Source: Tropicimonas sp. IMCC6043
GTDB lineage: Bacteria > Pseudomonadota > Alphaproteobacteria > Rhodobacterales > Rhodobacteraceae
NCBI RefSeq assembly: GCF_004146235.1
Contig: NZ_SELO01000017.1
Coordinates: 37,262 to 101,261 of the forward strand
DNA length: 64,000 bases
Direction of reading: 5' to 3'
Shown here: piece by piece, positions 36,416 to 44,666 of the stretch
Layout: each line of letters begins with the position of its first letter
Numbering within the stretch: position 1 is the stretch's first letter
Position numbers and translations under genes: made by a program
The notes under the pieces: model-generated
Told to the model about the DNA's origin: nothing
Databases searched by the model: none
What the model saw: only the letters and a program-made list of their open reading frames with translations

Positions 36416-37383
36416 TTGGCAAGAGTGAACGAACTCAGACTGATCGCACGCGTCGCCCAGATGTATCACATCGAGGGGCGTCGTCAGGCTGAGATCGCCG
36501 AGCACCTGCATATCTCCCAGGCTTCGGTCTCGCGCATGCTGAAGACGGCGCGGGAGGAGCAGATCGTCCGCACCTCGGTTGTCGCTCCGTCCGGGACCTT
36601 CGCGGATCTGTAGGCGTGGCTGCGACAGATCTACGGAGTTCCGGAGGCGATTGTCGTGGAGAGCGCTTCCGACAGCGCAGGGCTTGCAATGGCCCGCATC
36701 GGGGAGGCGGCCACGCATTTCCTCGAGTCGACGCTTCTTTCCGACGAGATCATGGGCGTCTCGAGCTGGAGCGAAACCATCCTGAAGATGGTGGACAACA
36801 TCCATCCGATGCGGTCGGGCGCGCAAAGTTCATCGTCCAGACTCTGGGCGGTATGGGCGACCCGACGGTTCAGAGCCACGCGACCCAGTTGATCTCCCGT
36901 CTCGCGCGTCTGACGGGCGCCGAGCCGCGCCTGCTCACGACGCCGGGCGTGGCAGCGTCGCGGGAAGCGAAGCTGGTTCTGTTGAGCGACACCTATGTGC
37001 GCAGCACGATGGACCTGTTCGGCAAGATCAGCGTCGCTTTCGTCGGGATCGGCGCGATGGAGCCATCGACGATGCTGGCGCGGAGCGGAAATGTCTTTGC
37101 GCCGTCGGAACTCGACGAGTTGGCCGAAGCCGGCGCGGTCGGGGACATGAGCCTTCGGTTCTTCGACATCGACGGCAAACCGGTAAAGACCCCACTTGAC
37201 GACAGGGTCATTGGGATGTCGCTCGAGGAACTTGCAAAGGTGAATCGGGTGATTGCCCTGGCCGGTGGACCGAGCAAGACCGACGCGATCCGCGGTGCGC
37301 TCCGCACCGGGCTTATCGACGTGCTGATCACCGACGCCTTTACGGCAGCGCGCCTTGTCGACGGGGCGGCTCCCGTAGCCTGA
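36416..37383 (+). pseudogene. SorC/DeoR-type sugar-binding transcriptional regulator, broken by a nonsense codon and a frameshift
   Basis: A TTG at 36416 (or GTG at 36425) opens a helix-turn-helix typical of SorC regulators (QAEIAEHLHISQASVSRMLKTAREE). A TAG at 36611-36613 interrupts it where GAG (Glu) is expected; the same frame then continues AWLRQIYGVPEAIVVES to about 36823, where one base is missing (GGGCGCGCA for GGGCCGCGCA). The rest, in another phase, is a complete effector domain (AKFIVQTLGGMGDPTVQSHATQL, VAFVGIGAMEPSTML, VIALAGGPSKTDAIRGAL) ending at 37383. It would have regulated the kinase and transketolase genes. Confidence 0.85.
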
Positions 37384-37880
37384 GCGGGTTTTGCCGTAAC
37401 AACTGAACACGCGGCAATAACTGAGACCTACCGATTCGGTGCCAATCGCAGACATGCCGGGCTCGGGCGGCCGGAGGTCTGTCAAATGCCTGCGACAGAT
37501 CGCAACCGGAAAGTGTTCGGCGCACGCGCCTGTGTTCTCCGGTCCACCTGATGACCCTGTCGACAGATCGTCTCGGGCGCATCCGCCCGGCCTGCGCGGT
37601 GAAAAAGTAGAGGCAGCGGCAGCCCGGACTTCGTGATCTGCAATGACGCGGAATATCTCACTGTAACATATAAACGTAAACTCAATGCATTAGGAACTCA
37701 GCGCTGGCCCGGTGGCGGTGTGTTCCGTGTGTCGATAGAAGCATTCTTTGATATCGGCAGAGGTCGGATTCTCCATTCCCACAACTCATTCGAGCGGACC
37801 CGAAGCAACCGTCTTTCGGCGCATCCGGTGCCCCGAGGGTTGAAGGATCTTTCGCAAGAATGGGCCATGACGAAAATTCC

Positions 37881-37908
37881 TTGCTTTTTACGTTAGGTCA
37901 TATATAGA
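37881..37908 (+). promoter_or_regulatory. Candidate promoter for the SCP2/RND/Gly-rich operon
   Basis: TTGCTT (37881-37886), a 16-base spacer and TATAGA (37903-37908) lie in the most AT-rich stretch of the region, about 130 bases before the first gene. The -35 match is weak. It was chosen because it is the best-placed pair ahead of the operon. Confidence 0.3.
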
Positions 37909-37957
37909 TATTTGAATATTATTGAATGAACAGGACGAGCAGTCGGAGAAACGTGAT

Positions 37958-37976
37958 CCGCAGGAACAACCTGCGG
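37958..37976 (+). other. Leader hairpin upstream of the SCP2-like gene
   Basis: CCGCAGG (37958-37964) pairs with CCTGCGG (37970-37976) around AACAA. It lies in the presumed 5' untranslated leader, well before the ribosome site, and could stabilise the message. No known riboswitch or attenuator pattern was recognised. Confidence 0.5.
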
Positions 37977-38034
37977 GCAGAAACAGAGGGATGGGGAAGC
38001 TGGGAGGGCTCCCCCGAATGGGAGGAACTCTGCG

Positions 38035-38439
38035 ATGCCTTCGTTGTTTTCGGACGACTGGATGGTCGACTTCGGCAATGCGTGGAATGACGAGCCTGAG
38101 CTCGGCGATGCATTGGCGAAGATCGGATTCAATTCCGTGATTGGCTATGGTTTTGACGGCGACACGCAGCCGCTCGGCTATGTCGACGTCCAGGGCGGCT
38201 ATGTTACATCAGCCGGCGCCTATGACGGACAGGCGGTCAACTGGGACCTGCGCGCCAGCCCGGCCGATTGGGAAAAGTGGTGCTCCAAGGGCATCGGCAT
38301 GATGGCCCTCGGCCTCGCCTACACGTCCGGCAAGCTCAAGTTCAAGACGGGCGACTACGGCGCCATGATCAAGAACCCCGCGATGGCGGGCCCGTTCATC
38401 AAGAGCTTCACGGTCATGGGGCGCGTTCCGCGCAGCTGA
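38035..38439 (+). CDS. SCP2-like sterol/lipid-binding domain protein
   Basis: 134 residues, no signal peptide, so cytosolic. The C-terminal half has the SCP2 pattern: an aromatic beta-strand (VNWDLRASPADWEKW), a helix, then GLAYTSGKLKFKTGDYGAMIKNPAMAGPFIKSF, matching the gain-of-lipid-pocket region of sterol carrier protein 2 folds. Such proteins bind acyl chains, sterols or hopanoid-like lipids. A GGAGG site lies 9 bases before the ATG. It is the first gene of the operon with an RND exporter, which suggests a lipid or amphiphilic cargo; this is inference. Confidence 0.78.
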   Translation: MPSLFSDDWMVDFGNAWNDEPELGDALAKIGFNSVIGYGFDGDTQPLGYVDVQGGYVTSAGAYDGQAVNWDLRASPADWEKWCSKGIGMMALGLAYTSGKLKFKTGDYGAMIKNPAMAGPFIKSFTVMGRVPRS

Positions 38440-38491
38440 CCTTCGCACCCGCTCTTGACTGCGGACCAATCGGCTTCGGGAGGAGTTCCGG

Positions 38492-39760
38492 ATGGCGTCG
38501 ACCGTTCTGAGACTGATACCCTTGATCGCCGCGGCGGTGATCGGCGGCCTCGTTGTCGCGTTTCTGGCCGACCGCGAGCCGACCGCGTCGGCCTCCGATG
38601 CGCCCGCAGGCAACCCGGCCGCGGCGGTCTTCGTGCCGCAGATCGGTCTTGCGGAAGTGACTCAGATGCCGGCGGCGGAACGCATCCGCCTTGGCGGCTA
38701 CGTGATACCGCGCCGCACCGTCGGCCTGACGGCACAGGCGCCGGGACGGGTCACCTATGTTGCCGGCGAGGCGGGTGAGCGCGTCGCCGCCGGTCAGGTC
38801 GTCGTCGCGCTCGACGACGACGGGCTGCAGCCCCAGTATCGCGCCGCCTGGGCCGATCTCTCGGCGCAGATGGCCGCGCTTCAGGACGGACAGACGCAGC
38901 TCTACAAGAAGCTCTATGGGCCGCGCACCTCTTCCTTCGGAGGGCCGGGCTATGACGCCTACGAGCGCATGGCCATTCCGTTCTACAACATGGCCCAATC
39001 CTTCTTCGGAAATTCCTTTCCCGGTTTCGGCAACACCGGCACCGGCAGCAGCCCGCTGCTCTCTCAGCAGCAGGCGCAGCGAGACTATGCTGCCGTCAGC
39101 GCCGCGCGGACGGCCTATGAGCAGCAGCTCACGCGGCTCGCCGCGGCGCAGTCCCAGGTCGACGGACTCGACGCCCAACTCCGCAACCGTCGCGCCGTGG
39201 CGCCGTGGAACGGCGCTATCCTCACCCGCCATGTCCGGGTCGGCGACATCGTGCAACCCGGCCAGCCGCTTGCCGAGATCGCCGATGTCGACGAGCTCGA
39301 TGTCGAAATCGAGGTGCCCATCGCACAGCTCGCGAATATCCGGGTCGGCGATCAGGTCCCGGTGACCATCAACCACGCCAATCTCTGGGCGCCGGTCGCC
39401 CAGATCTTTCCCGCGGCGAGCCCTGGCCAGCATACCGTCACCGTGAAGCTGGCGTTGCCCTCAGGAACCAAGGCCGCGCCGGGCATGTATGTGCTGGCCT
39501 GGATCTCCCAGCCGGGCGGCGGCAGCCCGTCGCAACTCTCGCCCGCCATCCCGACTACAGCGATCGTGCGTCGCGGGAGCCTGCCTGTGGCCTTTGCCGT
39601 GGCGGCCGACGGCACCGTCGAGATGCGTGTGCTGCGGATCGGCGACGAGCAGGGCGACCGGACGGCGGTGTTGTCGGGCCTCGTCGCCGGCGAACGCGTC
39701 GTCGCCCATCCGAGCCCGGATCTGAAGTCGGGCGATCCTTTGTCCGGCCATCGGCCATAG
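38492..39760 (+). CDS. RND efflux periplasmic adaptor (HlyD/AcrA family) with an enlarged hairpin
   Basis: 422 residues. An N-terminal membrane anchor (about residues 6-26) is followed by the first lipoyl half (PGRVTYVAGEAGERVAAGQVVVALDD), an alpha-hairpin, the second lipoyl half (APWNGAILTRHVRVGDIVQPGQPLAEIADVDELDVEIEV), a beta-barrel and the membrane-proximal domain. The hairpin is unusual: residues about 142-190 are a Gly/Phe/Tyr/Pro-rich insertion (YGPRTSSFGGPGYDAY, FFGNSFPGFGNTGTGSS) instead of plain coiled coil. It links the RND permease encoded next to an outer-membrane channel; no TolC gene is in the operon. Confidence 0.9.
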   Translation: MASTVLRLIPLIAAAVIGGLVVAFLADREPTASASDAPAGNPAAAVFVPQIGLAEVTQMPAAERIRLGGYVIPRRTVGLTAQAPGRVTYVAGEAGERVAAGQVVVALDDDGLQPQYRAAWADLSAQMAALQDGQTQLYKKLYGPRTSSFGGPGYDAYERMAIPFYNMAQSFFGNSFPGFGNTGTGSSPLLSQQQAQRDYAAVSAARTAYEQQLTRLAAAQSQVDGLDAQLRNRRAVAPWNGAILTRHVRVGDIVQPGQPLAEIADVDELDVEIEVPIAQLANIRVGDQVPVTINHANLWAPVAQIFPAASPGQHTVTVKLALPSGTKAAPGMYVLAWISQPGGGSPSQLSPAIPTTAIVRRGSLPVAFAVAADGTVEMRVLRIGDEQGDRTAVLSGLVAGERVVAHPSPDLKSGDPLSGHRP

Positions 39761-39775
39761 CCGGGGACCAGGGAA

Positions 39776-42700
39776 ATGAGCGATACCGGCACCTCCGGAC
39801 ACCAGCCAGCCGAGACAGGCAAGACGGGCGCAAGCCGCGGCCTCGGGATCGCCGGGCGTACCGCGCGGGCGTTCATCGAGTCGCCGCTGACACCGCTCCT
39901 GCTGCTGGCCTTCTTCATGATCGGGCTCCTCGGCGCGCTGGTGACGCCACGCGAAGAGGATCCGCAGATCTCCGTGCCGATGGTCGACATCCTCGTCGCC
40001 TATCCCGGCGCTTCGGCGCCCGAGGTGACCAACCTGGTCTCCGAACCGCTCGAACGGCTGATGAGCGAGCTCTCGGGCGTCAAGCACGTCTATTCTGTCT
40101 CCCACGACGGCTTCTCCATGGTGACCGTGCGCTTCAAGGTCGGCGAAGGGCTCGAGGGCTCGCTGGTCAAGCTCTACGACAAGCTGCAATCGAACATGGA
40201 CCTCATTCCCAAGGGCGTCATGCCGCCCCTGGTGAAGCCGAAATCGATCGACGACGTGCCGGTGGTGACCGTCACGCTCGCGTCCGACCAGCTCGATCTC
40301 GTGCAGCTCAGGAAGCTCGGCCTCGACGTCCAGCAGCGGTTCAAGTCGCTGCCCAATACCGGCCTGAGCTTCGTCACCGGCGGCAGCTTCGAACAGGTGA
40401 GGGTCGAGGTCGATCCGTCCCGTCTGGCGCCCTACAACCTGACCCTCGGCATGATCGCGCAGGCAATTTCGGCCGCCAACCAGCGGATTCCGGCCGGCGA
40501 CGTGATCGATGGCAACCGCTACTTCGACGTCTTCACCGGCGACTTCCTGAAATCGGCAGAGGACGTGGCGGGTCTGGTGATCTCTGTGTCCGGAAACCGC
40601 CCCGTCTATCTGCGCGACGTGGCCACCATTTCTCATGGCGAGTCCGAGACGCGGAGCATCGTTGCCGCGAGCGAGCGGAACGAGGACAGCAGTTTCTCCA
40701 CACGTCCGGCAGTCACTGTCGCCGTCGCCAAGAAGCTCGGCACTAACGGAGTCGACGTGGCGCAGGCGCTGCTCACCGAACTCGACGCCATGCAAGAGAC
40801 GCTGATCCCGGCCTCGGTCGACGTGACGATCTCGCGCGACTATGGCGAGACGGCGCATGACAAGGTCTCGCACCTGATCTTGAAGCTCTTCATCGTCTCG
40901 GCGCTGGTCACCGTGCTGGCTCTCGTGACCATGGGCCTCCGCCCGGCGGTGATCGTTCTGGTCACCATCCCGGCGGTGCTGCTGATGTCGCTCGCGGTAG
41001 CGTATGTGCTGGGTTTCACGATCAACCGCGTTTCGATGTTCGCGCTGGTCTTCGCCATCGGGATCCTGGTCGACGACGCGATCGTCGTGGTCGAAAACAT
41101 CTATCGCCGCTGGCTTCAGGACGAGGACACGCGCGACGAGATCACCATCGACGCAGTGGACGAAGTCGGAAACCCGACGATCCTCGCCACCTTCACCGTG
41201 GTCGCGGCGCTGCTGCCCATGGGCTTTGTCACCGAGATGATGGGCCCCTACATGCTGCCGATCCCGGTGCTCTCCTCGGCGGCGATGCTGTTCTCGCTGG
41301 TCGCCGCCTTCGTCTTCGTCCCCTGGCTCGCCGCGCGGGTGAAACCCTCCATGCAGACGCTGCGCGACGCCGCCGAAAAGGAGCACCGGCAGTCGGAATT
41401 CATCGGCCGCTGGTACATGCGTCTGATCGGGCCGATCATGACCACGCCGTTGCTCTCCTGGCTGACCCTCCTGCTGATCATCCTGGCGATGCTGGCCGCG
41501 GTGGCGATGTTCCCGCTCAAGCAGGTCGCCTTCAAGATGCTGCCTTTTGACAACAAGTCGGAATTGCAGGTCGTCATCGACATGCCGGAGGGCACCGATC
41601 TCTTCGTCACTGCCAACCTGGCGACACGGATCGGTGCGCAGCTTGAGGCGATCCCGGACGTGATCGGCTACCAGACCTATGTCGGCACCTCTTCGCCCTT
41701 CAACTTCAACGGCTTGGTGCGCCACTACTTCCTGCGCAACCAGCCGTGGCAGGGCGACATCGCGGTTCAGCTTCTGCCCAAGGCCGAGCGATCCCGGTCG
41801 AGCCACGACGTGGCGATGGAGATCCGCGAGACGCTCGTGCCGATCGCCGCCGCCGCCGAGGCCCGGCTGACCATCGCCGAGACCCCGCCCGGACCGCCGG
41901 TCCTGGCGCCGCTGGTGGCCGAGGTCTACGGGCCGACGCCCGAAATCCGCCGCGCGGTGGCAGCCGAGATCATGGCGATCATGGAAGAGACGCCCGACAT
42001 CGCCGACGTCAACAGCTACATGGAAGCGCCGCACGACCGCATCGAGTTCGTCATCGACCGGCAGCGCGCGGCGATGTTCGGCACCTCGGTCGAGAGCATC
42101 AACCGCGAATTGCGCATGGCTGCCGGCGGCTTCGAGGCCGGCGCGCTGCAAAGCGCCTATAACCTCGAACAGGCGGTCATCGTGCTCCAGGCGCCTCTGG
42201 CGATGCGGGTCAATCTCGGCAACCTGCTGGTGCTGCCGATCCCGACCGACGCCGGCAGCACCGTACCGCTCGGCGAGCTCGGCCAGTTCCGGGAGGTCCC
42301 GGTCGGGCAGCCGATCTATCACAAGGACCTGCGGGCGGTGGAATATGTCACCGGCGACGTGATCGGCCCGCTCGGAGCGCCGCTCTACGGCATGCTCCAG
42401 GTTGATTCCGCGCTCCAAAAATACGTCACACCCGATGGCCAGACGATCGGCGGACAGTATTTCGGCCGACCGGACTCCGCCGATGTCTCCGGGTTCAAAT
42501 GGGACGGCGAGTGGCAGGTCACCTATGTCACCTTCCGCGACATGGGCCTCGCCTTCATGGCCGCGCTGGTGCTGATCTATGTGCTCGTGGTGGCCGAGTT
42601 CCGCGACTTCCTGCTGCCCGCGGTCATCATGGCGCCGATCCCGCTGACGCTGATCGGTATCGTGCCCGGCCACTGGCTGCTCGGCGCCGACTTCACTGCC

Positions 42701-43552
42701 ACGTCTATGATCGGCTTCATCGCGCTTGCGGGGATCATCGTCCGAAACTCGATCCTGCTGGTGGAATTCGCCCGCGCCGAGGTCGAGCAGGGCCGGTCGG
42801 TTCAGGACGCGATCACGCTCGCGGGGCAGGTCCGGCTGAGGCCGATCATGATCACCGCGCTGGCGCTGATCATTGGCTCGATGGTGCTCCTGAGCGACCC
42901 GATCTTCCAGGGCATGGCGGTGTCGCTGCTCTTCGGCTCGCTGATCGCCACCTTCCTGACGCTGGTCGTCATCCCGATGGGCTGCAACAGTGCTCACAGG
43001 CGGTTCCTGCGGCTGCACCCGAATGGCGGCGGCGGTCCGGCCCCCGACATGCCACCCACCGGACCCACCGGTGGCAGAGGACCCGACGCGCCCCCGCCCG
43101 CCGGCCGCCCGCCGCGGCTCGAGCGCAAGGCAGGCGCCGATGCGGAGTCGCAACCCGCCGCCGCGCCGCAACGCCCGGCCCGGCTTGAGCGGAAGTCGGA
43201 CAGGGCCACCACGCCGGATGAGGCGCCGGTCAGTCCGGAGACCGAACCATCGCCCGCGGCCACCACTCCGGGACGCCCGCCGCGCCTGCAGCGGAAGTCC
43301 GAGGCGGCCGTTCCACCGCTAGAGCCGGAAACGCCCGACGAAGCACCGAAAAAGCCAGTACGGCGGAAAAGGAAGTCCGCGAGTTCTCCTGCAACCGCTG
43401 GGAAAACCGGAACGGCCGCGACCTCGCCTCCCTCGCCATCGGAAGACCCGGCATCAGAGCGTCCCGAAGAGGCCGCGCCGGCGCCTGCGAAGGCGCCCGC
43501 CCGCAAGCGGCGAAGCACCAGGTCCGGCAGCACCCGGAGGAAGTCGACATGA
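39776..43552 (+). CDS. RND efflux permease with a repetitive basic C-terminal tail
   Basis: 1258 residues; family members are about 1030-1070. The AcrB-like architecture is complete: membrane helix 1 (SPLTPLLLLAFFMIGLLG), two large periplasmic loops, and twelve predicted helices. Proton-relay aspartates D433/D434 lie in GILVDDAIVVVENI, and the second half has the usual IGFIALAGIIVRNSILLVEFA. From about residue 1076 a 180-residue Pro/Ala/Glu/Lys-rich tail follows, containing four spaced copies of a motif like GRPPRLERK (about residues 1108, 1132, 1166, 1192). The tail should be cytoplasmic. Cargo is unknown. Adaptor and SCP2 genes lie directly upstream; the stop overlaps an ATG at 43549. Confidence 0.93.
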   Translation: MSDTGTSGHQPAETGKTGASRGLGIAGRTARAFIESPLTPLLLLAFFMIGLLGALVTPREEDPQISVPMVDILVAYPGASAPEVTNLVSEPLERLMSELSGVKHVYSVSHDGFSMVTVRFKVGEGLEGSLVKLYDKLQSNMDLIPKGVMPPLVKPKSIDDVPVVTVTLASDQLDLVQLRKLGLDVQQRFKSLPNTGLSFVTGGSFEQVRVEVDPSRLAPYNLTLGMIAQAISAANQRIPAGDVIDGNRYFDVFTGDFLKSAEDVAGLVISVSGNRPVYLRDVATISHGESETRSIVAASERNEDSSFSTRPAVTVAVAKKLGTNGVDVAQALLTELDAMQETLIPASVDVTISRDYGETAHDKVSHLILKLFIVSALVTVLALVTMGLRPAVIVLVTIPAVLLMSLAVAYVLGFTINRVSMFALVFAIGILVDDAIVVVENIYRRWLQDEDTRDEITIDAVDEVGNPTILATFTVVAALLPMGFVTEMMGPYMLPIPVLSSAAMLFSLVAAFVFVPWLAARVKPSMQTLRDAAEKEHRQSEFIGRWYMRLIGPIMTTPLLSWLTLLLIILAMLAAVAMFPLKQVAFKMLPFDNKSELQVVIDMPEGTDLFVTANLATRIGAQLEAIPDVIGYQTYVGTSSPFNFNGLVRHYFLRNQPWQGDIAVQLLPKAERSRSSHDVAMEIRETLVPIAAAAEARLTIAETPPGPPVLAPLVAEVYGPTPEIRRAVAAEIMAIMEETPDIADVNSYMEAPHDRIEFVIDRQRAAMFGTSVESINRELRMAAGGFEAGALQSAYNLEQAVIVLQAPLAMRVNLGNLLVLPIPTDAGSTVPLGELGQFREVPVGQPIYHKDLRAVEYVTGDVIGPLGAPLYGMLQVDSALQKYVTPDGQTIGGQYFGRPDSADVSGFKWDGEWQVTYVTFRDMGLAFMAALVLIYVLVVAEFRDFLLPAVIMAPIPLTLIGIVPGHWLLGADFTATSMIGFIALAGIIVRNSILLVEFARAEVEQGRSVQDAITLAGQVRLRPIMITALALIIGSMVLLSDPIFQGMAVSLLFGSLIATFLTLVVIPMGCNSAHRRFLRLHPNGGGGPAPDMPPTGPTGGRGPDAPPPAGRPPRLERKAGADAESQPAAAPQRPARLERKSDRATTPDEAPVSPETEPSPAATTPGRPPRLQRKSEAAVPPLEPETPDEAPKKPVRRKRKSASSPATAGKTGTAATSPPSPSEDPASERPEEAAPAPAKAPARKRRSTRSGSTRRKST

Positions 43553-43566
43553 AAGGGAGGGGTGCC

Positions 43567-44073
43567 ATGGAAAGACTTCGCGAGACTGTCCCGGCCGCGC
43601 TCGGCGCCTTTGTTCTGGCGGCATTCGGCCAGACGGCCGGCGCGGCGACCTTCGGCGAGCTCAGCAATGGCAGCGCCTTGCCGATGGCCGGAAGTCCCCC
43701 CTATGCGGCCGGTCCCTATTCGACCGTTCCCGGGCAGGTCTGCCCGCCGAATTGCATTGCCGCGCCGACGCCGATCATCCGTGGCCCGGAAGGCGTTCCG
43801 CCGGGCGGACCGGGGATCACGCCCTACATTCCGCACGCCGCCGCCACGCCGCGCGCCTTCCTGCCGGTCGACAGCTACGCCGGCGGACCCGACACGCAGC
43901 TGCTGCTCTGGAGCTACGGCCAGATCAACAACACGACCGACCCCTACAATCCCTGGGGTCTCAGCACGCCTTACATGTACGTGCCCTGGACCACGCCGTT
44001 CTCCGGCTGGACCAACGCGACGACATGGAATTGGTGGCGGGAACGCTCCGGCGCCCTGCCGCGCAACTGGTAG
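43567..44073 (+). CDS. Small exported Pro/Trp/Asn-rich protein of unknown function
   Basis: 168 residues from ATG 43567, preceded by GGGAGGGG; an ATG at 43549, overlapping the permease stop as ATGA, would add six residues and is the alternative. A signal peptide (AALGAFVLAAFGQTAGAATF) is followed by a low-complexity mature region with PPYAAGPYSTVPG, one close Cys pair (CPPNC), and an aromatic C-terminus (TPYMYVPWTTPFSGW, ATTWNWWRERSG). No family was recognised. Composition links it to the Gly/Tyr/Trp-rich proteins that follow. Confidence 0.75.
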   Translation: MERLRETVPAALGAFVLAAFGQTAGAATFGELSNGSALPMAGSPPYAAGPYSTVPGQVCPPNCIAAPTPIIRGPEGVPPGGPGITPYIPHAAATPRAFLPVDSYAGGPDTQLLLWSYGQINNTTDPYNPWGLSTPYMYVPWTTPFSGWTNATTWNWWRERSGALPRNW

Positions 44074-44115
44074 CCGGATCTGGACACCCGGCACCGCAAA
44101 CGGAGGAGAACGTCC

Positions 44116-44601
44116 ATGAAGACCATCACCAAGATCGTCGTGGCCGCGGCATTCGCGGCATGCGCAGGGGCGGTTGCCGCCCAGCAATCGGTCCAGCCGC
44201 CGCCGCCGAGCGGACCCTATGGCGGCGCGCCGAACGCGAATGCGGCCGCACCGCAGGCGCCGCAGCAGCAGGCCCAGGCGCCGCAAGGCTGGGGTCCGCC
44301 GCCGGCGCCCTACGGTGGCTATCCGCCCGCGCAATACGGCGGCGGCTACTACCCGCCCGCGCCCTATGGCGGCGGCTACTACCCGCCTGCACCCTATGGG
44401 GGCTACGCGCCCTACGGCTACGCGCCATATGGCTACGGCCCCTATTACGGCAACGCCTATGACGGCTACGGCTACGGCCGCGGCTACGGCTCTGGCCGGG
44501 GCAACATGAGCGGCAATTTCAGCTTCGGCGGAGATGGCGACATGTGGGGCAACGGCTGGGGCAACAACCGCGGCAACGGATGGGGCCCGGGCTGGTGGTA
44601 A
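44116..44601 (+). CDS. Exported Gly/Tyr/Pro-rich protein, sulfur-globule-protein-like (paralogue 1)
   Basis: 161 residues: signal peptide (cleavage near AVAAQQ), a Pro/Gln/Ala linker, then tandem PAPYGGGYYPP and YAPYGYAPYGYGPYYG blocks, and a C-terminal module GRGNMSGNFSFGGDGD followed by WGNGWGNNRGNGWGPGWW. No Cys in the mature part. The last 45 residues are nearly the same as in the next gene, so the two are paralogues. Composition and the GNM-x-x-NFSF block recall the structural proteins that coat sulfur globules in purple sulfur bacteria; the relationship is from memory and unproven. Probably an abundant, self-assembling periplasmic or surface protein. Confidence 0.8.
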   Translation: MKTITKIVVAAAFAACAGAVAAQQSVQPPPPSGPYGGAPNANAAAPQAPQQQAQAPQGWGPPPAPYGGYPPAQYGGGYYPPAPYGGGYYPPAPYGGYAPYGYAPYGYGPYYGNAYDGYGYGRGYGSGRGNMSGNFSFGGDGDMWGNGWGNNRGNGWGPGWW

Positions 44602-44610
44602 GCCGCGGCA

Positions 44611-44630
44611 CCGGCGCCTCCGGGCGCCGG
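44611..44630 (+). other. Intercistronic GC hairpin after Gly-rich gene 1
   Basis: CCGGCGCC (44611-44618), loop TCCG, GGCGCCGG (44623-44630). Perfect 8-bp stem with a tetraloop, ten bases after the stop codon and without a T-run. It is the first of three such hairpins, one after each Gly-rich gene, probably protecting the upstream message from 3' exonucleases. Confidence 0.75.
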
Positions 44631-44666
44631 CCACGTCCAGTTTCAAGACAGAGGGAGAGGAAAGAG

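Larger units (their letters stand above)
37384..38034. other. Non-coding region ending in an AT-rich leader upstream of the SCP2/RND operon
   Basis: About 650 bases with no recognisable gene. From about 37640 and again at 37880-37930 it is clearly more AT-rich than the rest of the window. The last 60 bases form the leader of the next gene and contain a hairpin (37958-37976) and a GGAGG ribosome site at 38021-38025. The drop in GC directly after a decaying module could mark an old insertion boundary or a strong promoter. Confidence 0.5.

Noticed and set aside
34976..36826. 616-codon minus-strand frame opposite the FGGY kinase
   Set aside because: Antisense shadow with no similarity; the plus-strand kinase is intact and motif-complete.
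33255..37383. Insertion sequence or phage remnant as cause of the broken genes
   Set aside because: No transposase, terminal inverted repeats or target duplications were found; lesions are single-base indels and one substitution.
39461..43171. A 1236-codon open frame on the minus strand opposite the RND permease
   Set aside because: It lies fully antisense to a clear RND gene, its translation is rich in Arg, His, Asp and Gly without any domain, and such long shadow frames are common in GC-rich coding DNA.
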